Below are positions 15,439-21,362 of a DNA stretch of 25,151 nt, in pieces. Below the pieces are notes generated by a model. It worked only from the letters and a program-made list of their open reading frames with translations. It was not told the DNA's origin and made no database searches. The translations under genes were made by a program, and so were the position numbers. This DNA comes from Prevotella sp. CAG:924 (lineage in GTDB: Bacteria > Bacteroidota > Bacteroidia > Bacteroidales > Bacteroidaceae): contig HF988572.1 in the NCBI GenBank assembly GCA_000431975.1, positions 1 to 25,151 of the forward strand, read 5' to 3'. Numbering within the stretch: position 1 is the stretch's first letter; each line of letters opens with the position of its first letter.

Positions 15439-15972
15439 ATGATTAAACAATACCTAAGCAGCATAGGCATAACAAAATACAGCTGCAACGCAAGACTGTA
15501 TGGCAAAATACATATCGGCATAGGACTGCTCGCTATGCTGTTCATCATTGCATGTATAGTCATTGAAGGAATGCCGGAGCCGATGAACTTGATTATTACA
15601 AGTCTGATAGCCATGGGCCTCTTAGGCTATGGAGCATACTTCACATGGCTGCGCGGAAAACCGCTGAAATGTGAGATTGTGCTCGGCTCATGGTTCAACA
15701 GACTGTATCTGCGTAGCAGATGGCTGTTCATCACGGCAGGTATCATCACCAGCATGGCAGGATTTGTCGTCACTATAATGATTGTATCGCTGATTTCCGA
15801 CGGCTATGAAGGCATGATCTCAGCGATGCCAAAGAAGATGAACGACTGGTTTGCACTGCTGATTCTGCTCATATACAAAGTGTTTCATTCCTACATGAGC
15901 TATTATCTGTACTACCGCTCGCCCGAATACAGGGCTTCGCTGAACAAACATAAAGACACTATACGGGCATAA
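15439..15972 (+). CDS. Small membrane protein, paralog B of the SPFH operon
   Basis: This 177-residue protein has hydrophobic segments at about 25-45, 50-68, 92-118 and 138-158. Shared signatures with the preceding gene are NRLYLRSRWLF and IYKVFHSYMSYYLYYRSPE, at similar positions, so the two arose by tandem duplication and then diverged strongly. An AAGGAGG site (15423-15431 region) lies about 10 nt before the ATG, unusually strong for this group and a sign of efficient translation. Its function is unknown. Confidence 0.8.
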   Translation: MIKQYLSSIGITKYSCNARLYGKIHIGIGLLAMLFIIACIVIEGMPEPMNLIITSLIAMGLLGYGAYFTWLRGKPLKCEIVLGSWFNRLYLRSRWLFITAGIITSMAGFVVTIMIVSLISDGYEGMISAMPKKMNDWFALLILLIYKVFHSYMSYYLYYRSPEYRASLNKHKDTIRA

Positions 15973-16021
15973 ATGGCAGTAGGCTGTAAGACCGCCGGAC
16001 GCAAACCCGCAAACAGAGAAG

Positions 16022-16219
16022 ATGAAGAAAGACAATAATACCAAGAGCTTTGTCCTGCGTGTGGACTCAGAGACGATGGCAGCCATAGAGAAATGGGCTG
16101 CCGACGAGTTCCGTTCCACCAACGGGCAGCTGCAATGGATCATATCGGAGGCGCTGCGCAAAAGCGGACGACTGCCCAAAAAGAAACGCGTGCGCAAAGA
16201 GGAGGAGAATGAGGAATGA
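16022..16219 (+). CDS. Arc-like ribbon-helix-helix DNA-binding protein
   Basis: The 65-residue protein shows the ribbon-helix-helix pattern: a short beta strand (KSFVLRVDSET), helix A (MAAIEKWAADEF), a turn (RSTNGQ) and helix B (LQWIISEALRKSG), then a very basic and acidic tail (KKKRVRKEEENEE). Such proteins bind palindromic operators as dimers or tetramers. It closes the SPFH operon. A perfect palindrome at the operon start site makes self-repression plausible, though unproven. No toxin gene is adjacent, so I do not call it an antitoxin. Confidence 0.8.
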   Translation: MKKDNNTKSFVLRVDSETMAAIEKWAADEFRSTNGQLQWIISEALRKSGRLPKKKRVRKEEENEE

Positions 16220-16299
16220 CATACCGTGAACTATGGCGCACGCGGTATGGCAAAGGGGAGGCATACGCCCTTATCGGCTATCTGCCGGATGTATGCCTC
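16220..16299. terminator. Two hairpins between convergent genes
   Basis: cataccg (16220-16226) pairs with cggtatg (16243-16249), and gaggcatac (16258-16266) with gtatgcctc (16291-16299). They lie between the ends of the SPFH operon and the WYL gene. T runs are missing, so termination is inferred from position. Confidence 0.4.
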
Positions 16300-16309
16300 G
16301 CTCCATATT

Positions 16310-17281
16310 CTATTCCTCAAACGTGTTCTCGCCCGTCTCGTAGCTTCTCACCATATCCTTGAGGATGCCAACCATCTCCTGACGGAAGTCATCAGGACTG
16401 AGGACTATGATCTTCCGGCCATGCCACAATAGCTCCTGCTCGAAATCGCGCGTGGGACTGACATTGAGTTCGTAGTCAGTATAGGAGAGATCTTCAGCAT
16501 CGCGTATCTTGACCTGGCTCTCATGCAGCGGTACTTCATTAATGTAGTTGTTCTCCGGAAAGAAGGCACGGATGCGTATCTTCCTTGGCGGGAGGTTCTG
16601 CTGCCGGATGATGCCATAGTAGCCGTCGTAGAAGGTGTCGGGCTTCAATAGCTCCTGTGTCTTCTTCGACAGATTCTGCTTCTCACATACTATCTCCAAA
16701 TAGCGAATGCGGTCGAAAGGCAACACACGCGGACGATAATCAGAGCCGTCCTGGTTGGACCTCGGAGCATGGCCATTCTGTTCCATCAGATTGCCAATGA
16801 CATACCAACGCTGGTGGAACAGGCGAAGGAAAGCAGGAGCTATCTTCATCTCCATCTCGTCACCGTAGGGCGTGCGGTAATCGAACTTGATGGCATACTG
16901 TTTGTCGATAGCCTGGATGATATCGTCGAGATAATACGTATTCTCGGGTGCTTTCTCAAGCATCACCTTATCGTAGTGTTTCAGCATGTCGCCGAGTGAT
17001 GCCATGCGCAGCGAGCTGAGCAGCCAGTCAGTAAGTTTTTTGTCGGAATATGGGTCCTGACGGATGCAATATCGGTATCCACTAGCCTTATCACACTCGA
17101 TCTCTATGCCAAAGATATCGGATATATCCTCCCGGTAGCGGTGGAAAGTGCGTGTACTGAGCGGTTTACCGTCGATGTTACTCGACGACTCGGCCCATTC
17201 ATCACATATCTCCGGCAGCGTCATGCTCCGGTGCGACAGCTTACCAATCAGCCAACAATAAAATTTTACCCTACTGTCCAT
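16310..17281 (-). CDS. WYL-domain transcriptional regulator
   Basis: The 323-residue protein starts with a winged helix-turn-helix (MTLPEICDEWAESSSNIDGK, then LSTRTFHRYREDISDIFGIE). A WYL domain follows at about 125-240: AIDKQYAIKFDYRTPYGDE, IAPAFLRLFHQRWYVIGN (WYV in place of WYL) and RVLPFDRIRYLEI. The C-terminal part (IRIRAFFPENNYI onward) is the usual WYL extension. WYL proteins sense ligands or nucleic acid and often control stress or defence genes in Bacteroidales; no target is evident here. The start ATG has an AT-rich upstream region without a clear promoter. It is monocistronic and convergent with the SPFH operon. Confidence 0.9.
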   Translation of the reverse strand: MDSRVKFYCWLIGKLSHRSMTLPEICDEWAESSSNIDGKPLSTRTFHRYREDISDIFGIEIECDKASGYRYCIRQDPYSDKKLTDWLLSSLRMASLGDMLKHYDKVMLEKAPENTYYLDDIIQAIDKQYAIKFDYRTPYGDEMEMKIAPAFLRLFHQRWYVIGNLMEQNGHAPRSNQDGSDYRPRVLPFDRIRYLEIVCEKQNLSKKTQELLKPDTFYDGYYGIIRQQNLPPRKIRIRAFFPENNYINEVPLHESQVKIRDAEDLSYTDYELNVSPTRDFEQELLWHGRKIIVLSPDDFRQEMVGILKDMVRSYETGENTFEE

Positions 17282-17378
17282 AACATATCAATAATTCCAT
17301 ATACTTCAAATCCCGTGCAAAGGTGTTAAGACCCGACTGCACTTTTCCCTTTCTTTCCCCGATGAGACGTCTCTCAAG

Positions 17379-17481
17379 GATGACGTAAAGAGCGTCATCG
17401 GGGTATTCTCGACTACTCCTTGCCATTCCCTGCCAGCATCGTACCTTGCCCCTTGACAACCAATAACGACAAGGCACGATG
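17379..17481. other. Hairpin-rich intergenic region
   Basis: gatgacg (17379-17385) pairs with cgtcatc (17393-17399), and catcgtaccttg (17437-17448) pairs with caaggcacgatg (17470-17481) with one mismatch. The interval 17282-17545 has no convincing gene; an 81-codon minus-strand frame crosses these structures and overlaps the WYL start, so I reject it. Confidence 0.4.
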
Positions 17482-17545
17482 ACTGCTTCAGGTCCTGACA
17501 ATGGCGTGAACGCCAACGACTATCCCGATCATATTCCTGTGAATG

Positions 17546-18172
17546 TCATTTCAAGAAAGTCCCGATCACCTTGTACCAGAATTCCCATGAGTAACCGACA
17601 GAGGGATGGTTGACCGCCATGACCTTGACGCGCCCGTCACCGCTCAGGGCATAGCTGCCGGTATAGACAGTGTAGCCGTCGATATTGATGTCCTCGCCAT
17701 CCTGCCATCGCTCTCCGCCCGGCATCTGTCCCCACAACCGGTTGCCCCAGGCAATGATATATTGCGGGCTGTACTGGTCGAGCACGCTGAAGAAGGCCTC
17801 CTCAGCCTGACGGTATTCATCACGGGTTCCTGCCTGTCGTGTCCCGTCCATTGCCACTTGCAGGTAGTTGTAGAACATCACGCTCTGCCAGATGCGCTGC
17901 CGCTCCGGCCAGTCCGTCTCATGTCCGACAAGACTACGCTCGAACTTCAGGAATGTGTTCATCCAGCGTTCGCGTGACTTCTGTTCATTGAGATAATCAC
18001 TGACGACACCATTGGTAAACGCCATACACTCCCGATGATTGGCCATATTGCCGCAATCGGTACAACCCTCCTCACAGTAGTGGCTCTCACCGAGCACCAT
18101 AATGCGCTTGCCAAAGATGCCACCTGTGGAATAGTCCTTGCCCACATAGGGCTGAAAGAAAGCTTTATTCAT
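17546..18172 (-). CDS. Conserved-looking hypothetical protein, perhaps uracil-DNA-glycosylase-like fold
   Basis: The protein has 208 residues and no signal or membrane segment. Early features are GKRIMVLGESHYCEEGCTDCG (residues 22-42), with Cys33, Cys37 and Cys40. Later come SVMFYNYLQVAMDG, SPQYIIAWGNRLWGQMPG and a C-terminal VMAVNHPSVGYSWEFWYKVI. A GE-x-H near the start, a helical centre, an IIAWGNRLW strand and a terminal NHPS motif recall the uracil-DNA-glycosylase superfamily, but a water-activating Asp is not clear, so this is only a suggestion. It starts 2 nt after the zinc-ribbon gene stop and must be on the same transcript. Confidence 0.75.
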   Translation of the reverse strand: MNKAFFQPYVGKDYSTGGIFGKRIMVLGESHYCEEGCTDCGNMANHRECMAFTNGVVSDYLNEQKSRERWMNTFLKFERSLVGHETDWPERQRIWQSVMFYNYLQVAMDGTRQAGTRDEYRQAEEAFFSVLDQYSPQYIIAWGNRLWGQMPGGERWQDGEDINIDGYTVYTGSYALSGDGRVKVMAVNHPSVGYSWEFWYKVIGTFLK

Positions 18173-18174
18173 CG

Positions 18175-18375
18175 TTATAGATTTTTTATTTCATCCAACT
18201 CTTGCCATATCCGTAAGTAGGGATACTTGAAAGAAAATCTTGGGCGGGTATGATAACTGCCACAGTTGGGGCATCTCAGTGGCTGCGAATATACAGAAGC
18301 TCTCCACTCGATGTCCATTCCCTTGAATCTATGCCCGCAGTCGTCGCAGACAAATGTTGTCATTCCTCTAAACAT
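18175..18375 (-). CDS. Small zinc-ribbon protein
   Basis: The 66-residue protein carries two CxxC knuckles, FVCDDCGHRFKG (Cys10, Cys13) and LRCPNCGSYHTRP, spaced as in zinc ribbons, so it should bind one zinc ion. The C-terminus is basic and aromatic (RFSFKYPYLRIWQ). It may bind nucleic acid or a protein partner; no family can be named. A second ATG four codons in is possible. It is the first gene of a two-gene transcript with the 208-residue protein and has its own promoter. Its 5' half and that promoter are duplicated at 19186-19342. Confidence 0.7.
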   Translation of the reverse strand: MFRGMTTFVCDDCGHRFKGMDIEWRASVYSQPLRCPNCGSYHTRPRFSFKYPYLRIWQELDEIKNL

Positions 18376-18403
18376 AACACTACTGTTTTATTGTTTACGG
18401 GTA

Positions 18404-18439
18404 CAAAGATAGAGGATAGGTGTGTCAAATGATGACAAA
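18404..18439 (-). promoter_or_regulatory. Promoter of the zinc-ribbon operon (shared 36-bp motif, copy 1)
   Basis: Minus strand: TTTG, 5 nt, ATTTG, 1 nt, CACACC, 2 nt, TCC, 2 nt, TATCTTTG. TATCTTTG (18411-18404) is a standard -7 box, about 29 nt before the ATG. The two TTTGs are 14 and 24 nt upstream of it, not the usual 19-21. The same layout occurs at 19307-19342 and 24003-24038. Confidence 0.65.
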
Positions 18440-18479
18440 GGATGTGATTTTTTACGAGATTTGTGTGTGGCATTATTAT

Positions 18480-18620
18480 TTATAGGTTAAACACGATAAC
18501 GACTGTCGCGTCTTGGAACCGAATGTCATTCACCGTAATCTGTTGAAGGACTTGGCGTACCTTGTCCACAAATTTTCGGGCAGACACGCAAGCATCGGCC
18601 TTTTTTGATTTATCAGACAC
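18480..18620 (-). CDS. Possible 46-residue ORF or gene remnant
   Basis: The frame has a GTG start (18620) and reads VSDKSKKADACVSARKFVDK, continuing to ITVNDIRFQDATVVIVFNL. The sequence is protein-like, and a stop just before GTG suggests the truncated 3' end of an older gene. It has no promoter or ribosome-binding site that I can see. No family is recognised. Confidence 0.3.
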   Translation of the reverse strand: MSDKSKKADACVSARKFVDKVRQVLQQITVNDIRFQDATVVIVFNL

Positions 18621-18652
18621 TCATTTGGGGGCACCACCAACAGTACCTCTCC

Positions 18653-18694
18653 TTAAGAGAAACAGCTTCTTATAATTTTAATCATCTGAAGCAT
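18653..18694 (-). pseudogene. Decayed start of an Asp-box gene copy
   Basis: ATG at 18694 reads MLQMIKI and then diverges to a stop (IRSCFS). The intact gene at 19960-20328 starts MPQMIKI after the same upstream sequence, so this is the broken end of the duplicated block. Confidence 0.65.
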
Positions 18695-19172
18695 AAGGCA
18701 TACTATTTTATTGTTTATAGGTTATAATCTATATGACCGCATAGCTTACTTGTTAGGGAATTACGAAGAAGCCGGTGTGAACTCCTACTGTTCACACTTT
18801 CCAAGCAGTCAGGCTCTGATAAACCTATAAGGAAGGGGAATCTGGAAAAGGAATCCACACCGTATACACAGTATGAACCCGCTCAGACTATCTCCATTCT
18901 TCTTTATAGCTTCAATTTACCAGATTTCGACTACAAGAACAGTGTTTGTCTGCACGAGGGACATATTCGTGACCTGAGGAAAAGTGATGTTGGAGAAATG
19001 CTCCCACTTTCACTATCCGACGGCAAATTTAAGAAACGTTCTTCAAACTGCCAACAGATTCGCGAACTTTTTTGTGGATTCCTCTATGTTTTTAAGACAA
19101 TGGAATGACAGCCTTGTCATCATTGACGTAGCCGGTGATGAGTTTCAGGTTGACCACGTAGCTGCGGTTAAG
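18675..19172 (-). repeat. Mosaic duplication, copy A
   Basis: It matches 20309-20935 closely. It contains the Asp-box gene leader, the structured spacer and, at about 19105-19172, a fragment of the DUF4112 gene; roughly 100 bp corresponding to the DUF4112 3' end are deleted. Single-base indels relative to copy B (for example gggaattac against ggggaattac) break every frame, while about 90 bp around 18990-19075 is almost unchanged. At 19176 it joins a copy of the zinc-ribbon gene. Confidence 0.85.
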
Positions 19173-19185
19173 GACATCTCAGTGG

Positions 19186-19278
19186 CTACAAAAATACATT
19201 AGCCCTCCACTCGATGTCCATTCCCTTGAATCTATGCCCACAGTCGTCGCAGACAAATGTTTCCATTCCTCTAAACAT
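19186..19278 (-). pseudogene. Truncated copy of the zinc-ribbon gene
   Basis: It reads MFRGMETFVCDDCGHRFKGM, then DIEWRANVFL and a stop at codon 31. It keeps the first CxxC but has lost the second, so it cannot form the full ribbon. The block 19176-19343 is nearly identical to 18272-18440, promoter included, so it may still be transcribed. Confidence 0.75.
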
Positions 19279-19306
19279 AACACTACCGTTTTATGGTTTA
19301 CGGGTA

Positions 19307-19342
19307 CAAAGATAGAAGATAGGTGTGTCAAATGATGACAAA
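19307..19342 (-). promoter_or_regulatory. Shared 36-bp promoter motif, copy 2 (duplicated)
   Basis: It is the same as 18404-18439 except for one base (TCT for TCC). The -7 box TATCTTTG is at 19314-19307 and the TTTGs have the same 14- and 24-nt spacings. Confidence 0.6.
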
Positions 19343-19428
19343 GATAATGTCATAAAATCATTATTTTCAAATCTGTCATTTTTCTGTCTCCTACCTTGGC
19401 TTTAGACGCACGGGATTCAATTCTTTAT

Positions 19429-19623
19429 TCACCAGAAAGGACTCCTAAAGATATCCGAACTCAATAAAATTTTGTTACCAAAACTATCAAAATTAATGGC
19501 CACATCAACCATCTGACAAGGGATACAGTCACAATTAAGGCCGTATCGTTTGTTCTTGTCATTCATGTTGCAGTGGCCATCCATAGGAAAATGTTCTCCA
19601 TACTTACCCCAGTTAATTCTCAC
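19429..19623 (-). CDS. Possible small Cys-containing protein
   Basis: This is a 64-residue frame with a GTG start: RINWGKYGEHFPMDGHCNMN, then GLNCDCIPCQMVDVAINFDS. Cys, His and the CDCIPC cluster could bind a metal. No ribosome-binding site is visible and the upstream stop lies 11 codons away. A 9-bp inverted repeat (cttacccca/tggggtaag) spans the start. It follows the 36-residue gene by 82 nt and may be the last gene of the small-protein array. The call is uncertain. Confidence 0.35.
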   Translation of the reverse strand: MRINWGKYGEHFPMDGHCNMNDKNKRYGLNCDCIPCQMVDVAINFDSFGNKILLSSDIFRSPFW

Positions 19624-19705
19624 ATTATAAAAGTAGGAAAATCAGTTGGGGTAAGTCAAATGAAAAAAACTCGATTTTGATATTATCATCGAAAGCTGTA
19701 TTCCC

Positions 19706-19816
19706 TTACTTCTTCTTCGATCTTTTGAAAAATACATTCCCCGTTTCTAACAATATCTCCCAAATTCTTGATCTTGATTCAGGAGCAGGATCACAAAATA
19801 TTTTTATTTTACCCAT
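19706..19816 (-). CDS. Small basic protein, 36 residues
   Basis: ATG at 19816 encodes MGKIKIFCDPAPESRSRIWE, then ILLETGNVFFKRSKKK and TAA. It begins 2 nt after the stop of the 37-residue gene, so translation is probably coupled. It has an acidic centre and a basic tail and no membrane segment. No family is recognised. Tight spacing and a normal start and stop support it as a gene. Confidence 0.5.
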   Translation of the reverse strand: MGKIKIFCDPAPESRSRIWEILLETGNVFFKRSKKK

Positions 19817-19818
19817 AG

Positions 19819-19932
19819 CTATTTTTTGTTACTATTGTTATTATTACTTCCATTAACTTTACCGTCATCAAGCATATCGCCAATGACTTGAGCAATCTCT
19901 CCAGCTGTTTTGATTATAACACCCCAATTCAT
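19819..19932 (-). CDS. Small Asn-rich-tailed protein, 37 residues
   Basis: ATG at 19932 encodes MNWGVIIKTAGEIAQVIGDM, then LDDGKVNG and an S/N/K tail. The first 22 residues form an amphipathic helix. It starts 27 nt after the Asp-box gene and ends 2 nt before the next small gene. Function is unknown; the helix could bind membranes or a partner protein. Confidence 0.5.
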   Translation of the reverse strand: MNWGVIIKTAGEIAQVIGDMLDDGKVNGSNNNNSNKK

Positions 19933-19959
19933 AATTAAAAAAATTAAAAGTTGTATTTC

Positions 19960-20328
19960 TTATCTCTTTATCCACCCCCTTCCTCCATTCCTGGAGTAGT
20001 ACAGCCCCTTACTGGTGTTGGCGAGCAGGATGCTGCCATCGACCTGGAGGCTGAAGAAGTCTCCGTAAGAGGCCGTGTTGGAACAACGTACTGAGAACGA
20101 GCGGGCGGAATTGGTGGAGACATAGATGCCACGGGAAGTGGCAGCAAGTATCTCACGACCGAAGGCAATCAGATCACGAAATGTGCCGTATGATGTGCTG
20201 TTGGCACAGCGTGGTGACCATGAGCGTCCACCGTTGGTAGACACCTCGATGGTATTCTTGCCCGGATTGATGCGAAGCAGCTCTCCCTTGGAGAAGAGGC
20301 CACCGCCGATTTTAATCATCTGAGGCAT
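19960..20328 (-). CDS. Small Asp-box (BNR-like) repeat protein
   Basis: The 122-residue protein has three repeats of about 40 residues, each ending in an Asp-box-like motif: STNGGRSWSPR, STNSARSFSVR and SRNGGRGW (consensus SxDxGxxW, with Asn for Asp). A second repeated motif reads TSYGTFRDL / ASYGDFFSL. Asp boxes stabilise turns in beta-propellers such as sialidases, but three blades are too few for a full propeller and no catalytic residues are present, so it may oligomerise or act as an adaptor. There is no signal peptide. It lies after the structured spacer and before two tiny genes. Confidence 0.75.
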   Translation of the reverse strand: MPQMIKIGGGLFSKGELLRINPGKNTIEVSTNGGRSWSPRCANSTSYGTFRDLIAFGREILAATSRGIYVSTNSARSFSVRCSNTASYGDFFSLQVDGSILLANTSKGLYYSRNGGRGWIKR

Positions 20329-20410
20329 AAGGCATACTATTTTTATTGTTTATAGGTTACGGTCCATGTGACCGCATAGCTTATTTGTTAGGGGAATTAC
20401 GAAGAAGCCG

Positions 20411-20433
20411 GTGTGAACTCCTACTGTTCACAC
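20411..20433. other. Hairpin conserved in both spacer copies
   Basis: gtgtgaac (20411-20418) and gttcacac (20426-20433) pair around tcctact. The same 23 bases occur at 18775-18797. Its preservation in the decayed copy reflects recent duplication or function. Confidence 0.6.
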
Positions 20434-20492
20434 TTTCCAAGTAGTCAGGCTCTGGTAAAACCTATAAAGAAAGAAAATATGAAAGAGGAATC

Positions 20493-20512
20493 CACACCGT
20501 ATACACGGTGTG
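20493..20512 (-). other. Hairpin in spacer copy B, possible terminator
   Basis: cacaccgt and acggtgtg pair around a 4-nt loop. On the minus strand a T-rich stretch (gattcctctttcatattttc) follows, so it may attenuate transcription from the DUF4112 gene towards the Asp-box gene. In copy A the stem is broken (cagtatg). Confidence 0.45.
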
Positions 20513-20739
20513 AACCCGCTCAGACCATTCCCGTTCTTCTTTATATTTATAGCTTCAATTTACCAGATTTCGACTACAAGAACAGTATTTTGTCTGCACG
20601 AGGACACATATTAGTTCGTGACCTGAGGAAAGTGATGTTGGAGAAATGCTCCCACTTTCACTATCCGACGGCAAATTTAAGAAACGTTCTCCAAACTGCC
20701 AACAGATTCGCGAACTTTTTTTGTGGATTCCTCATATTT

Positions 20740-21315
20740 TTAGAACAGTGATACAAACCAGCTGCCAAGCTCCATCACCCACTTCACAATGAAGTAAATC
20801 AGGACACAGAGTATGACGATGAATATCGCCGACCAGGCAGCCTTCTTATTGACTTCTTGAATGATCTCCTTGTCGTCATTAACATAGCCGGTGATGAGTT
20901 TCAAGTTGGCTACGTAGCTGCGGTTGAAGATATCGATAATGTCGCCTATAAAGAAAGGTATTGCGCCAAGCAGTGCGTCCTTCAAGACATTGCATATCAC
21001 TGCAAGGGTCAGTGGGATGGACCTTACATGCACCAGGGCGAAGTAAATAAACGGCAAAGCGAGGAAGCTTGACAGTATATCGCTGACGCCACCCGGTATT
21101 AAGCCGATGAGAGGGTCGATGAAATACTTGTCCATATATTTTGCCGTCTTGTCCATGATGCGGTAAGATGTGGTGCTCATCAATGCCTCACGCCTGGCTT
21201 GCTTCTCCGCCTCACGTTTCTGCTCACGTGCGAGCGCCTCCTCCCGCTGCCGGTCTTCCTGCTGGAAGTTCATGCCCATATCTGCCTGGGCCTGTTGTCG
21301 TCTGTTGTTTGCCAT
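20740..21315 (-). CDS. DUF4112 family membrane protein
   Basis: The 191-residue protein starts with a charged Q/R/E-rich tail of about 45 residues, likely a coiled coil. The DUF4112 domain follows: MDKYFIDPLIGLIPGGVSDI, FIYFALVHVRSIPLTLAVIC, LLGAIPFFIGDIIDIFNRSY and DDKEIIQEVNKKAAW. It has three hydrophobic segments, the last near the C-terminus (about 160-182). The molecular function of DUF4112 is not known. The gene starts 47 nt after the 716-residue protein gene, so the two are probably co-transcribed and may form a complex. A fragment of it is duplicated at about 19105-19172. Confidence 0.85.
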   Translation of the reverse strand: MANNRRQQAQADMGMNFQQEDRQREEALAREQKREAEKQARREALMSTTSYRIMDKTAKYMDKYFIDPLIGLIPGGVSDILSSFLALPFIYFALVHVRSIPLTLAVICNVLKDALLGAIPFFIGDIIDIFNRSYVANLKLITGYVNDDKEIIQEVNKKAAWSAIFIVILCVLIYFIVKWVMELGSWFVSLF

Positions 21316-21362
21316 ATCGTCAGAGAATTACCACGACCAGCATACGGCTGGTCTATTATCTT

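Larger units (their letters stand above)
20309..20739 (-). repeat. Structured non-coding spacer, copy B of the duplication
   Basis: It separates the DUF4112 gene from the Asp-box gene and matches 18675-19095. Indels between copies rule out a conserved protein, including the 112-codon plus-strand frame here. It contains two exact hairpins (20411-20433 and 20493-20512), plus a possible compound stem around 20634-20665. It may be an RNA leader, a processed spacer or a separate small RNA. Confidence 0.55.

Noticed and set aside
17271..17516. 81-codon minus-strand frame upstream of the WYL gene
   Set aside because: It overlaps the WYL start and crosses two hairpins. The sequence is not protein-like.
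18675..20739. CRISPR array or tandem-repeat locus
   Set aside because: Only two long copies exist, with gene fragments between them; there are no short regularly spaced repeats and no cas genes.
20413..20751. 112-codon plus-strand frame in the spacer
   Set aside because: The duplicate at 18780-19090 carries single-base indels that break the frame while non-coding features are kept.
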